From contig CABYXZ010000006.1 in the NCBI GenBank assembly GCA_902523065.1, positions 62,001 through 126,000 on the forward strand: a DNA stretch of 64,000 nucleotides, written 5' to 3'. Position 1 is the first letter of the stretch. Each line of letters starts with the position of its first letter. Shown here piece by piece: positions 44,177 through 55,500 of this stretch. The position numbers and the translations under genes were made by a program. The notes below the pieces were generated by a model. It worked only from the letters and a program-made list of their open reading frames with translations, did no database searches and had not been told where the DNA came from. Origin of the DNA: an uncultured Marinoscillum sp. (GTDB taxonomy: Bacteria > Bacteroidota > Bacteroidia > Cytophagales > MED-G16).

Positions 44177-44748
44177 TGAGTAAAGAAATTGATAAAATAA
44201 TTCACCAAAGAAGGGCTGTCTTTCCTAAGCATTACTCTGACGAGAATATATCTAAGAAAACAATTTTACAAATTCTGGAAAATGCAAATATGGCCCCAAC
44301 CCATAAGTATACCCAACCATGGTTATTTAAAATATTTTCAAAAGAAAGTAGACTAAAACTAGGTACAGAGATGGTATCTGAGTATAAGAAAAATTCACAA
44401 GATTCTATTAAAAATCTGAATTTGAAAGAAAAAAAAATATTAGATAAATGCAATAAGTCAAAATTTATTATTGCAATATGTATGAAGAGAGATGATAAAG
44501 ATTTAATTCCTGAGTGGGAGGAAATTGCTGCCACATCAATGGCAGTTCAAAACATGTGGCTTTCTTGTACATCTAGAGATATTGGGTGTTACTGGAGCTC
44601 TCCCAGTTATGCAAAAAACTTAAAAAAATTTTTAGGTCTAAAAAAGAATGAGAAATGTCTTGGTTTTTTTTATTTAGGAAAATTTCAACATAAAAACCTC
44701 AAAAAAACCAGAAGAGATAATATTGAAAATAAAATTTCTTGGTTTTAG
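44176..44748 (+). CDS. Nitroreductase-family flavoprotein
   Basis: 190 residues with the FMN-binding fold. IHQRRAVFPKHYSDENIS at the start and NMAPTHKYTQPWLFKIF form the FMN pocket, and AVQNMWLSCTSRDIGCYWSS is the conserved second half. It would reduce nitro or quinone compounds with NAD(P)H, but the substrate is unknown. Its start overlaps the stop of the ICMT-like gene by one base (TAATG). Confidence 0.88.
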   Translation: MSKEIDKIIHQRRAVFPKHYSDENISKKTILQILENANMAPTHKYTQPWLFKIFSKESRLKLGTEMVSEYKKNSQDSIKNLNLKEKKILDKCNKSKFIIAICMKRDDKDLIPEWEEIAATSMAVQNMWLSCTSRDIGCYWSSPSYAKNLKKFLGLKKNEKCLGFFYLGKFQHKNLKKTRRDNIENKISWF

Positions 44749-44751
44749 TAA

Positions 44752-45972
44752 TTATGATTTTTTTAATTCAAGGATAGTAATTTCAGGCAAGATGCCAACT
44801 CTTCCTGGGTATCCCATAAAACCAAAACCTCTATTCACATAGATATATTGCTTATTTAATTCATAGAGATCTGCCCATTGCTTATATGCAAGTCGAACAG
44901 GACTTACTCTAAAATCTCCAATATCTATCCCGTATTGTAATCCGTGTGTGTGTCCAGATAATGTTAAATCAATATCATTATAAGCATCAGTTACCTTTGC
45001 ATTCCAGTGAGATGGATTGTGAGTCATCAATATCTTAAAATCTTCATTATTTAATCCATTATATGCTTTATCTAAGTCTCCATACTGTTGAAATCTTGAC
45101 GATGCCCAATTTTCAACACCAATTACTTTTATTTTATTCCCGTCTACACTAATTGTATCGTTCTCATTTAATAACAGATTCCATCCAAATTCTTTTTGAG
45201 CCTTGAGTAGATTTTTAAAGTTTCTATTTTTTTCTTCATTTGATTTCCAGGAGGTGTATTCTCCGTAATCATGGTTTCCTAATACACTGTAAACCCCAAG
45301 AGGTGCTTTTATTTTTGACAAATCATCTCCCCAACCTTTTAGCTCATCAGATTTATTATTAACTAAGTCTCCAGTAAAAAAAATTAAGTCTGCCTTCTCA
45401 TTTAAAATCATATCTATCCCCCCTTTAACAGCAAGACGATTTCTAAGACTTCCAACATGTATGTCTGAGATATGACATACCCTGATCCCATCAAACTCTT
45501 TTGGTAGATTATCAAAAGAAACAACTCTTCTTTTTACGCGGTAGTCGTAAACATTATTTGATATGATTCCATAAGTTAGAGATGTAATAGGAATTCCGTA
45601 GGCTAATGACGCAGAAATACTTAAAAATTTTGATCTTGGAATTGTATTTTCTTTGCTTATACTCTTTCTAGAAAATAACCTTTTAGAAAATCTTCTCAAA
45701 TCATCTATTAGTAGGAAAGGTAATGCCACAACCTTGGATATAAAATTCCCAATAACGACATTAAAAATTAAAGTTTTAATAAAATATCCAAGATTGATAT
45801 CTATAATATTAAATACAAAATTTAAAAAAGTGATAGATGATATTGACCAGTAAATGTAATTTAAAATCTTGAACCACTTATTTGTTATATACTTCTTAAA
45901 TATTTGAAAAAAATAAAAATCTAGAAGTATAGAAATTAATGTAAAAAAGAATAAAAAAATTACACGATCCAT
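44752..45972 (-). CDS. Membrane-anchored metallophosphoesterase
   Basis: 406 residues. Three or four N-terminal helices (about residues 1-130) precede a calcineurin-like phosphoesterase domain: CHISDIHVGS, FFTGDLVNN, VLGNHDYGEY, LMTHNPSHW and LSGHTHGLQYG supply the two-metal site. The related YkuE-type proteins act on UDP-linked lipids or cyclic nucleotides. It lies directly after the RND pump gene (1-base spacing), so it could be part of the efflux operon or just a tightly packed neighbour. Confidence 0.9.
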   Translation of the reverse strand: MDRVIFLFFFTLISILLDFYFFQIFKKYITNKWFKILNYIYWSISSITFLNFVFNIIDINLGYFIKTLIFNVVIGNFISKVVALPFLLIDDLRRFSKRLFSRKSISKENTIPRSKFLSISASLAYGIPITSLTYGIISNNVYDYRVKRRVVSFDNLPKEFDGIRVCHISDIHVGSLRNRLAVKGGIDMILNEKADLIFFTGDLVNNKSDELKGWGDDLSKIKAPLGVYSVLGNHDYGEYTSWKSNEEKNRNFKNLLKAQKEFGWNLLLNENDTISVDGNKIKVIGVENWASSRFQQYGDLDKAYNGLNNEDFKILMTHNPSHWNAKVTDAYNDIDLTLSGHTHGLQYGIDIGDFRVSPVRLAYKQWADLYELNKQYIYVNRGFGFMGYPGRVGILPEITILELKKS

Positions 45973-48900
45973 TTAAGAGGAATAACGAAAATATCGGTTA
46001 AGTTTTACTTGTATTAAGTACATGGATGGAATAACTAATAATGTGAGGAAGGTAGCAAAAGTAAGACCAAAAATAATTGCCCAAGCAATTGGACCAAAAA
46101 ATACCATATTATCTCCGCCCAGATAAAAAGTTAATTCATATGATTTAAAGAAATTAACAAAATCAAAATTCATTCCAATAGCAAGAGGCATTAAACCAAG
46201 AATTGTAGTCAATGCAGTTAATAAAACAGGTCTTAGCCTTGTCTTTCCTGCTTCGGTTATGCTTTCTATTATAATTTGCATTTCTGATTTTTTAGAATCA
46301 TTCAATTTCTTTCTTCTCCTATTTAACTCAATAAAATCAATTAAAACTATAGCATTGTTAACCACAATTCCAATCAAAGATATAACACCAATCATTGTCA
46401 TTACAACAACAAAATCCATACTGAAAATAAGTAATCCCAAGAAAACACCAATCGTACTTAGTATTATGGAAGACATAATAATAAGTGGTGTTATAATCTT
46501 GTTAAACTGAGCAACTATAATAATAAAAACTAAAAACAATGCTATCATAAATGCATTTGACAAGAATGCCATCTCCTCCTCCTGCTCTTGTTGTTCTCCA
46601 CCAAATCTATAAGAATATCCGTTAGGTAAAGGGAAATTTTTGAGTACCATGTCAATCTTTGAATTTACCTGAGTTGGATTATAACCTGTAATGACATTTG
46701 AGTTAATTGTTATGACCTTATCTAAATCCCTTCTTTTTACAGAACTGAAAGTGTTAGACATTTTCATTGATGCAAAAGAACTTATTGGAACCTGATAATA
46801 TCTGCCATTTGATTGATTTCTAAAATTTATATTTTTATTCATTAAAGCATCAACATCATACCTGTACTTATCATCGAGTCTAAGTTGAATTTTATAATCA
46901 TCCTCTCCAATTTTGAATTTTGAAATTTCTTTTCCAAACAAAGATGTTCGAAGCTCATTTGCTAACATACCCGTAGATAACCCGTATCTTCTTAACTTGT
47001 CTCTATCAAAATCTATTAGGAGTTCTGGTTTTCTAGTTGATAGATCAAGCATCAATTTTTCAATTCCAGGAATATTAGAGTCGTTAATAAACTTTCTCAT
47101 ACTTTCAACTTGAGAAATTAGCTCATCAAATTCAGGACCTGTCACTTGAATACTAATTTCCCCACCAATCGGAGGGCCTTTTCTATCTTTCCCAAAAGTA
47201 ATACTGATCCCGGGATATTTTTCAATATTGTCTCTTAACTTGTCTAAAACATCAATTGTATTAATTCCATTACGTCTTTCAAACTCATAAAAATTAATAT
47301 TGATTCTAGCTCGGTTAGGTGAATCTCTCATAGAAAGAGCTGAAGGATCATTCTCATTTAATGTTCTCTTACCAACATATGTTACAACACTCTCAATAAT
47401 ATGTTTGTATTCATCAAGAATTGAATCGACCTTTTCCTCGATAATTTTGGTGAAATTATTTGTTTCCTCAATGTCAGTACCTACGGGTAACTCGATAAAG
47501 ACATTTATATAATTTGGTCTATTCTCAGGAAAGAATAGGACCTTAGGAGGAAAAATTTGAATAAGTTGAAAAGTACCAACCAAAAGGATTACAGAAAAAA
47601 GAATAACAAGATAAGGCCTTCTCCCATCTAGTAAATAACTAAGAAATCTACTATAGTTTCTTTCAAGTGATTTCAGATATTTATCTCGGAATACCCTTGA
47701 AAGTGGAACAAAAATAAAATAATTTGATACTATAAATAGCGATATGAAAATGAGTATGTTACCTATCCAATAAATTTGAAAAAGAATAAAAGCAACACCA
47801 ATTACAAAGAGAATTGAGGCATTTTTAACATACTTTGAGGCATTCTTTTTTCCTTCACCTTCAATTTTCATGAGATAGGAAATCATAACTGGATTTATAA
47901 CCAATGCAACAAATAAAGAGGACAAAAGAGTTACTATAATTCCTATAGGTAAAAAACTCATGAATTTACCTGTTAAACCTGGCCAGAAAGCAAGAGGAAC
48001 AAATACAGCTAATGTTGTTGCAGTAGATGTTATTATAGGCATTGCTATTTCTCCAATTCCAAGTTTAGTAGCTTCAATCCTAGAGTATCCCTTTTCAAGA
48101 AATCTATAAATATTCTCAGTGACAACAATTCCATTATCTACTAATAGTCCCAGCGAAATGACTAAAGAGAATAAAATCATCATATTTACTGTAATTCCAA
48201 ATATTTGGAAAATTAAAAATGAAATACACATCGAAAGAGGTATTGATAAACCTACAAATAATGCATTTCTAACTCCTAAGAAGAACATTAAAACAAGTAC
48301 AACCAATATAACACCACTAAAAATGCTATTTTCAAGAGTACTAACCTGTTCCTTTGTATTCTGTGACTGATTATTTACAATTATAATATCAATATCATTC
48401 GGTATAATTTCTTTTACTGTATTAATTGAGCTATTAACTTTTTCATTTAAAAGAAGAAGATTTGTGCCAGACCTTTTTGCTACATCTACTGATACTACTG
48501 GTTTACCTGATAATCTTGTATAACTTTCTGCTTCTTTATAGCCAAAATTAATATCAGCCACGTCCTTTAGATAAACTATTTTATCTGATCTGTTAGAAAC
48601 TATTATATTTTCAAAGTCTCTTGTGTTCTTAAATTCACCAAGTATACGAACAGATCTTCTTATATTATCCGCTTTCAAATTTCCCCCTGAAACAGAGATA
48701 TTTTCATAAAGAATTGCATTTTCTATATCGTTGAATGATAAGTTTCTTGCATCAAGCTCAAATGGATTTACTCTGATAGCTAACTCTTTCTCCTCAACTC
48801 CAGCAATATCAACCTTAGACACGTCAGATATTTTCTCTAATTCATCTTTTAAAATTTCTGCGTAATCTTCAAGTTTTTCAATAGTGTAGTTACCAGAGAG

Positions 48901-49368
48901 AGTGACACTCATTACAGGAAAATCTGAAAAACTAACCTCGTAGACACTTGATTCTGAAGGTAGATCGGAAGGTAAATTTATTTTTGCTTTATCTACAGCG
49001 TCATTTACTTTTGATTTTGCATATTCTATTTCAGTTCCTGATTGAAATTCTGCAACAATTGTTGAAAAACCTTGAATAGAATTAGATCTAATTTCTTTAA
49101 TCTCTGATATCGAATTTAATTCTTTTTCAATTGGTCTAGTTATAAGGTTCTCTATATCTGTTGGGGAGTTTCCTGGATAAGGTGTTCCTACATAAACTGA
49201 CGATTGTTCAACCTCAGGATAACTTTCCTTTGGGAGGTTGTTATAAGCACCTACGCCGAGTACTACTAACATGATTAACAGAAGTACAACAGTAATCCTG
49301 TTTTTAAGAGAAAAATTAGATAGAGGAAACTGATTAATTACCTTATCCTCTTTACTTATCTTCATCAT
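45973..49368 (-). CDS. RND efflux pump inner-membrane subunit (AcrB-like)
   Basis: 1131 residues with twelve helices and two large periplasmic loops. The fourth helix has GLLVDNGIVVTENI (D411, N412); AcrB has two Asp there, and the D-N variant is common in Bacteroidota pumps. Other marks are YPGNSPTDIE in the first porter domain and GVISLIGIVVNNAIVLIDF in the second half. It drives drug or metabolite efflux with proton motive force. It is in one operon with the adaptor (10 bases) and TolC-type channel, under a TetR regulator. Confidence 0.95.
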   Translation of the reverse strand: MMKISKEDKVINQFPLSNFSLKNRITVVLLLIMLVVLGVGAYNNLPKESYPEVEQSSVYVGTPYPGNSPTDIENLITRPIEKELNSISEIKEIRSNSIQGFSTIVAEFQSGTEIEYAKSKVNDAVDKAKINLPSDLPSESSVYEVSFSDFPVMSVTLSGNYTIEKLEDYAEILKDELEKISDVSKVDIAGVEEKELAIRVNPFELDARNLSFNDIENAILYENISVSGGNLKADNIRRSVRILGEFKNTRDFENIIVSNRSDKIVYLKDVADINFGYKEAESYTRLSGKPVVSVDVAKRSGTNLLLLNEKVNSSINTVKEIIPNDIDIIIVNNQSQNTKEQVSTLENSIFSGVILVVLVLMFFLGVRNALFVGLSIPLSMCISFLIFQIFGITVNMMILFSLVISLGLLVDNGIVVTENIYRFLEKGYSRIEATKLGIGEIAMPIITSTATTLAVFVPLAFWPGLTGKFMSFLPIGIIVTLLSSLFVALVINPVMISYLMKIEGEGKKNASKYVKNASILFVIGVAFILFQIYWIGNILIFISLFIVSNYFIFVPLSRVFRDKYLKSLERNYSRFLSYLLDGRRPYLVILFSVILLVGTFQLIQIFPPKVLFFPENRPNYINVFIELPVGTDIEETNNFTKIIEEKVDSILDEYKHIIESVVTYVGKRTLNENDPSALSMRDSPNRARININFYEFERRNGINTIDVLDKLRDNIEKYPGISITFGKDRKGPPIGGEISIQVTGPEFDELISQVESMRKFINDSNIPGIEKLMLDLSTRKPELLIDFDRDKLRRYGLSTGMLANELRTSLFGKEISKFKIGEDDYKIQLRLDDKYRYDVDALMNKNINFRNQSNGRYYQVPISSFASMKMSNTFSSVKRRDLDKVITINSNVITGYNPTQVNSKIDMVLKNFPLPNGYSYRFGGEQQEQEEEMAFLSNAFMIALFLVFIIIVAQFNKIITPLIIMSSIILSTIGVFLGLLIFSMDFVVVMTMIGVISLIGIVVNNAIVLIDFIELNRRRKKLNDSKKSEMQIIIESITEAGKTRLRPVLLTALTTILGLMPLAIGMNFDFVNFFKSYELTFYLGGDNMVFFGPIAWAIIFGLTFATFLTLLVIPSMYLIQVKLNRYFRYSS

Positions 49369-49378
49369 TTTATAAATA

Positions 49379-50500
49379 TTAATCTACAACTTTTATATAT
49401 GCTCCATCTACAACATCAGAAGACCCCTTGTCAATTACCATTTCATCTCCTACTAGACCTCTAATTATTTCGGATTTATAATCAAAGGACTTACCTACTA
49501 AGATTGGGAGTTTTCTAGCAATTCTTTCACCATCAAATTCATCAACAATAAATATATAATTTCCCCTCTCATCTGAATAAATTATGTTAGATGGAATAGA
49601 AACTGCATTATCATTTTTATAATCTGTTAATTTTATACCTACGACTTGATTAGGTTTAAAATCATCTTTAAAATCATCTTTTATCTTTATTCCTAAAGAA
49701 AATGTTCTATTTGAAGGATTAATTACTTGACCGACAGAAATTATAATTGAATTGAACGAAAGTTGATCACTTCCATTAACAAGGACAGTGTCTCCAATTT
49801 CAAAACTATTTAAATAATTTTCAGGAACGTCAACACTGATATACGAATCACTGTCATTGAACATTCTGAAGGCAGGCATACCAGGAGAAGAAACTTCTCC
49901 AACCTTGGTGTTAACTGATTCAATTATACCCGAGAAGGGAGCAGTAATACTAAATTTAGAAGCTTGAATTTTTAATGCATTATATCTATTCTTCGCACTT
50001 TCATAATTTGTCTTCGATCTTAAATATTCTATCTCTGACCCAATCTCCTCCTTCCAGAGATTAGATTGTCTATCGTAAATTGTCTTAAGTAAATTTAAAC
50101 TTGACTCTATCTCTTCGATATTGCTCTGAATAATGTCAGAATTGATAGATGCTAATATTTTTCCCTTTTTGACTGTTTCTCCTTCCTCAACATAAATCTT
50201 GTCAACTTGGCCCATTACTTCTGGAACAATTAGTATGTTCATGTTTGATTGAATATTACCCCTTAAAGAAATTTCATGAGAAAAGGTTCCACTGTAAGGA
50301 CTTATTGTAGATACTAACTCATAATTTTTATTGTTAAATGTTGAGTCAAACTCACTTATCTCTTTCTCTAGATTATCTATTTCAGTATAAATTTCAACAA
50401 GTGAATTTTTTAATTCATCAACTCTCTTTTTCTTCTGTTCAAGAGATGAATTATCACAACTAAGTAGAATACATGTTAATATTAGAGTTATCTTTTTCAT
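49379..50500 (-). CDS. RND efflux adaptor (membrane fusion lipoprotein)
   Basis: A 373-residue lipoprotein (ILTCILLSC). An early coiled coil (residues 25-55) precedes the lipoyl-type segment VDKIYVEEGETVKKGKIL, a helical hairpin (about 110-165), the matching SITAPFSGIIESVNTKVGEV strand, and the beta-barrel with YISVDVPENYL. It bridges the RND pump and the outer-membrane channel. The gene starts 2 bases after the TolC-type gene. Confidence 0.94.
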   Translation of the reverse strand: MKKITLILTCILLSCDNSSLEQKKKRVDELKNSLVEIYTEIDNLEKEISEFDSTFNNKNYELVSTISPYSGTFSHEISLRGNIQSNMNILIVPEVMGQVDKIYVEEGETVKKGKILASINSDIIQSNIEEIESSLNLLKTIYDRQSNLWKEEIGSEIEYLRSKTNYESAKNRYNALKIQASKFSITAPFSGIIESVNTKVGEVSSPGMPAFRMFNDSDSYISVDVPENYLNSFEIGDTVLVNGSDQLSFNSIIISVGQVINPSNRTFSLGIKIKDDFKDDFKPNQVVGIKLTDYKNDNAVSIPSNIIYSDERGNYIFIVDEFDGERIARKLPILVGKSFDYKSEIIRGLVGDEMVIDKGSSDVVDGAYIKVVD

Positions 50501-50502
50501 AA

Positions 50503-51837
50503 TTAATTCATTAAAATTCCTAATGTTTTTTTGATATCTATTATTGATATGATTGACTCATATAAAGAGTTATAGTATTGATTTTGAGCAATCTTGAGAG
50601 AGTTGTTGGAGTCAATTAACTCTAAGTTTGAACCAACACCCTGAGCATATTTCTTTTCAGATGCAAAGTATACATCTTGAGCTAATACCAAATTCTCGCT
50701 AGCAATCTTGAGTGATTCCTTTGAATTTTGATAAGCAGCAAGAGACTGGTTTATTTGTAAATTGATAGATCTCTCTAAAAATAACATCTGATTCTCAACC
50801 TGCTCAATTTTAAATTTTGACTGATTTATTCTGCTTCTTTTTAGAAAACCATCAAAAATTGGCACAATTACCTGGAGTCCAAAAGTACCAAATTTTTTCC
50901 ATCGGTCAGACTCAAAAAAGATGTTTGATTGAGATGCAGAAGTGTTGTAACCATAGTTATAATTAGCATAAACTTGTGGTAGATACTGACTTCTATTATT
51001 TTTTAATTCATAAAACTTAAGATTCTTATCTGTTTGTAGAATTGAATACTCGATTCTTTTACTATAATCAAATTCATTTAAATCAAAAGTGAAAGCAGTA
51101 ACTAGCTCCTCATTGAATTCCTCAATTAACTCAATTTTTTTATCTACTGATATCCCAATTTGAAACTTTAATACTGCAAGACTTAAATCATATAGTCTAT
51201 CAGCTTTTATTTTTTCACTTTTAAGGTTGTTAAAGGAAACCTGAATCCTATCTAAATCTAATTTTTCAACAAATCCATTTTCATAGAGTGATTTTGTTTG
51301 TTTTAGTAAAGCATCTAACCTATCAATATTACTATCAACGAGATCAACTCTAGACTTTGTATTAAGAGTTGTATAATATGCTTTTGATACTGACTCATGA
51401 ATGTCTATTACATTTCTTTCAGTCATCTTCTCAGATAGCTTTACAAGTTCTTTAGCCGCAGATAGGCCAACAAAATAAGAACCATTAAAAATCATTTGAT
51501 TTACAAATAGGTCAACTCTTCCATCATAAGCTTGTCCAAATTGGACCTCCTGCTCAGTGCCCTCAGGAACACCTGGCATAAACCTGCTTATATCTAGTAA
51601 ACTTTTTGGCACCTCATGATTATATTTAATACCTCCATCAAAATTAATTTGAGGAAATCCAATGGAAAGGTACTCGTTTGATAAAGCCTTGGATATTTTT
51701 TCTTCAAGAATTGAATTTTTTAAGTTTTCATTATTTTCAATTGCTAGATCTATACATTCAGAAAGAGAAAGCTTTTGGCTTTGACTTTTTAAATTGAAAC
51801 TGGTTAATATTAGTAAAATGAGTAAAATTCTTTTCAT
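50503..51837 (-). CDS. TolC-family outer-membrane efflux channel
   Basis: 444 residues with signal peptide (ILLILLILTSFNLKSQ). It has the repeated pattern of two OEP domains with long helices (LSLSECIDLAIENNENLK; KKYAQGVGSNLELIDSNNSL) that build the trimeric channel. Its ATG overlaps the stop of the TetR gene by four bases (ATGA). Together with the adaptor and pump it completes a tripartite efflux system. Confidence 0.94.
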   Translation of the reverse strand: MKRILLILLILTSFNLKSQSQKLSLSECIDLAIENNENLKNSILEEKISKALSNEYLSIGFPQINFDGGIKYNHEVPKSLLDISRFMPGVPEGTEQEVQFGQAYDGRVDLFVNQMIFNGSYFVGLSAAKELVKLSEKMTERNVIDIHESVSKAYYTTLNTKSRVDLVDSNIDRLDALLKQTKSLYENGFVEKLDLDRIQVSFNNLKSEKIKADRLYDLSLAVLKFQIGISVDKKIELIEEFNEELVTAFTFDLNEFDYSKRIEYSILQTDKNLKFYELKNNRSQYLPQVYANYNYGYNTSASQSNIFFESDRWKKFGTFGLQVIVPIFDGFLKRSRINQSKFKIEQVENQMLFLERSINLQINQSLAAYQNSKESLKIASENLVLAQDVYFASEKKYAQGVGSNLELIDSNNSLKIAQNQYYNSLYESIISIIDIKKTLGILMN

Positions 51838-52442
51838 TTCATTTTTTTAATTATAGTGTCATACATTAATAAGCCTTCTTTTGTTACAATCCCCCTTATA
51901 AATAAATCAAATGATACGTTTTGAATTTCTCTAAAGTCAAACTTTTTCAAAGGAAAAATATCTTGATTAAATCCCGACTCAATCATCTCAATCCTAAGTC
52001 TAGTTATTATCTCCTCGTTTATCTCTTTTCTTATGTATCCCTCCACTTTACCTGTAGATAAAATATTTTGAAGTGTTTTATTAAATAATTTTTCCTTATA
52101 ATCTTGTGTCATTTCATATAAATCAGGATGATATTTTTTTAAGTCATGAATAAATAAAGGTGTAGTATCGTATAATGTCTCTCTAAACTTCCTGGATATC
52201 ATTATAAGAGATTCTATTGAATTTGATGAATCATCTACTATTTCTTTTATCTGAGAAAATAAATTGTTATGGTAAAAGTCAATTGAGCTTTTTGCGACTG
52301 AATGTTTGTCTTTGAAATATAAGTATACAGTTTTTTTAGAAATTCCGCCTTCAGAACAAATATCATCTATTGTGACTCCTCTGATTCCAAATCTTCTAAA
52401 AAGTCTATCTGAAATTAATATTATATTATCTTTTACCTCCAT
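51834..52442 (-). CDS. TetR/AcrR-family transcriptional regulator
   Basis: 202 residues. The N-terminal helix-turn-helix is typical (RFGIRGVTIDDICSEGGISK then KTVYLYFKDK); the C-terminal domain should bind the inducer. It is first in its operon, ahead of the TolC, adaptor and RND genes, so it probably represses its own operon. Palindromic candidate operators lie just upstream. Confidence 0.93.
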   Translation of the reverse strand: MEVKDNIILISDRLFRRFGIRGVTIDDICSEGGISKKTVYLYFKDKHSVAKSSIDFYHNNLFSQIKEIVDDSSNSIESLIMISRKFRETLYDTTPLFIHDLKKYHPDLYEMTQDYKEKLFNKTLQNILSTGKVEGYIRKEINEEIITRLRIEMIESGFNQDIFPLKKFDFREIQNVSFDLFIRGIVTKEGLLMYDTIIKKMK

Positions 52443-52445
52443 AAA

Positions 52446-52506
52446 CTAAGGAAACTATTATGTTTCTTAGAGTTTCCAACGCAAACATATTCAAAATGTT
52501 TTGAAT
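52446..52506. promoter_or_regulatory. Candidate TetR operator region
   Basis: A perfect palindrome ATTCAAAA-TG-TTTTGAAT lies at 52489-52506. Nearer the tetR start is an imperfect inverted repeat CTAAGGAAAC (52446-52455) with GTTTCTTAG (52462-52470). A TTG-N19-TAGTTTCC promoter candidate on the minus strand lies in this region. The site is also upstream of purL on the other strand. Confidence 0.45.
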
Positions 52507-52574
52507 GCTACTGTTTTTTTAATTTATCTGACTTTATCTTACAAGAGATTCCATTTTTTTTAATAAATTCTTAA

Positions 52575-55500
52575 ATGATTTCATTTTTCAGAAATTCTGA
52601 CAAACTCTTCTTTGTAGTTGAACACAAAAGTGAATTTTCAGAAAGTGAAGTTGATAGACTTGAATGGTTATTCAGTGGTTCAAAATTATTAAAAGAAAAA
52701 AAATTAAAAGGAAAATTTATTGGACCAAGAATTGAAATGACAACACCTTGGAGCACAAATGCTGTTGAAATCACAAAAAATATTGGAATAAATAGTATTA
52801 GCAGAATTGAAATCTTAAAATTAGGTTATGATAATTATGATTCCATGACGGAATTCTCATACAAAAACCCTGACGAAAATATTTTTCATTTAAAAAATTT
52901 ACCTGAAAAAGTTAAATACATAGAAAATATTAATCAATATAATTTGGAAGAGGGCTTAGCACTATCCTTCGAAGAGATAGATTATCTAGATAATGTAAGT
53001 AAAAGACTTAAAAGAAAATTAACAGATAGTGAAGTCTTCGGATTCTCTCAAGTTAACTCTGAACATTGCAGACATAAAATATTTAATGGAAAGTTTATCA
53101 TTAATGGAAAAGAGATGAAGAAATCATTATTTGAAATGATAAAATTAACTTCAAAAAAAAATCCAAAAAATTTAATTTCAGCATACAAAGACAATGTTGC
53201 ATTTATCAAAGGTCCAAAAATTCAGATGTTTACAACCAACATTAAAGACTCTGTAGATTATTATGTAACAAAAAATATTAAATCTTCAATTTCACTAAAA
53301 GCCGAAACACATAATTTCCCTACAACTGTTGAGCCTTTTAGTGGAGCAGCTACAGGATCTGGAGGTGAAATAAGGGACAGAATGGCTGGAGGACAAGCTA
53401 GTTTTCCATTAGCAGGTACTGCAGTATATATGACGTCATATCCAAGGCTAGTTGAGAATAGAAGTTGGGAAAAAAATCAAATTCAAAAAAAATGGTTATA
53501 TCAGAATCCAAAAGATATTTTGATCAAAGCTTCAAATGGAGCAAGTGATTATGGTAATAAGTTTGGACAACCTCTAATTTGTGGAAGTGTATTAACATTT
53601 GAGCATACTGAAAAAAATAAAAATATTGGTTATGACAAAGTAATCATGCTTGCTGGTGGAATAGGTTACGGAAAAGAGGATGAGACAATGAAAAAGGAGA
53701 TAAAAGAAGGTGATTATGTAGTAGTTTTAGGAGGTGATAATTATAGAATTGGAATGGGAGGAGGAGCAGTATCATCATTGGATACTGGAGAACTTAAAAA
53801 TAAGCTAGAACTTAATGCAGTACAAAGGTCCAACCCTGAAATGCAGAAAAGAGTTTGTAATGTTATAAGGGCTCTTGGCGAAGAAGATAAAAATCCTATC
53901 TTATCAATTCACGACCACGGTGCAGGAGGACATCTTAACTGCTTATCAGAATTATTAGAAGAAACTGGAGGGGAAATCATCATAAAAAAATTACCTGTTG
54001 GTGACCCCACTTTATCTGAAAAAGAAATCATTGGTAATGAGTCACAAGAGAGAATGGGATTAGTTATAAAGAAAGATAATTTTGAAAAAATTAAAAAAAT
54101 TGCAGATAGAGAAAGAGCACCAATTTATCATGTTGGAGAGGTCAAGGAAAATAAAAAACTAATTTTTAAGGGTAAAAATAAAATTGATCCAATCAACTTA
54201 AATTTGGATGATTTCTTTGGATCATCTCCAATGACAATTATTAAAGATAATTTACAAAAAATAGAATACGATAAACCAAAATACCATTCAAACCTCATAA
54301 TTAAATATCTTGAAAATGTTTTATCACTTGAATCAGTAGCATGTAAAGATTGGTTAACTAATAAGGTTGATAGATGTGTTACTGGAAGAGTTGCTACGCA
54401 GCAAAGTGTAGGTGAAATTCAATTACCATTAAATAATTTAGGAGTAATGGCACTTGACTTTATATCTAATAAGGGAATTGCAACATCCATTGGTTTTTCG
54501 CCAATTGTATCTTTAGCCGATGAAAAAATTGGTGCAGAATATTCGATTCTTAAGTCTTTGACTAATATTATATGGGCACCGATTAGAAAAGGACTTGAAA
54601 ATATATCACTAAGTGCAAATTGGATGTGGCCGGCAAATAATTCTGGTGAGAATGCGAGACTATATGAAGCAGTCAAATCAGTTAGTGATTTTGCAATTAG
54701 TCTTGGTGTAAATATCCCTACTGGTAAAGACTCTCTATCAATGACTCAAAAATATCCTGACGGCACTAAGGTTTTATCTCCGGGAACTGTAATAATATCA
54801 GCAGCTGCGGAGACTTCAGACATACGAAAAGTCATTAAACCAGCTGTAATAAAAGATTTTGATTCTGAATTTATTTTCATTAATTTCTGCAAGGGAACCA
54901 ATTTAACTGGATCATCATTCTATCAAACATTATCTCAGATAGGTAATAATGTAATTCAAACAAAGGACCCAAATTCCATAATAAAATACTTTAAAATAAT
55001 TCAGGAGATGATTCATAATGATGAAATATTATCTGGACATGATATATCATCTGGTGGTTTTATAACCTCTATTCTTGAAATGAATTTCCCTAATAGTACT
55101 CACGGAATGGAATTAAATCTAAACGGTTTTAACGAAGATGACATTGTCAAAATTCTATTCAATGAGTCACCAGGAATTGTAATTCAAATTAAAAAAGATG
55201 GAGTTGAAAGACTATCTAAGGAGAATGTAGAATTTATAAAATTGGGAAAACTTATTGAGGAAAGAAAATTAAAATTTCTCCATAATAATAAAAGAATTGA
55301 ATTAGATATAGACCATTTCAGAGATATATGGTTTAAAACATCATTCTTATTGGATAGCGAACAAACTAATATGGATGAATGTAAATCAAGATTTTTAAAC
55401 TATAAGAATCAAAAACTAAAATATAAATTTCCCAACTCTTTTACTGGTAAAATCAAAAAAGGATCATATAAGAAAAATATTATTGCTGCAGTCATTAGAG

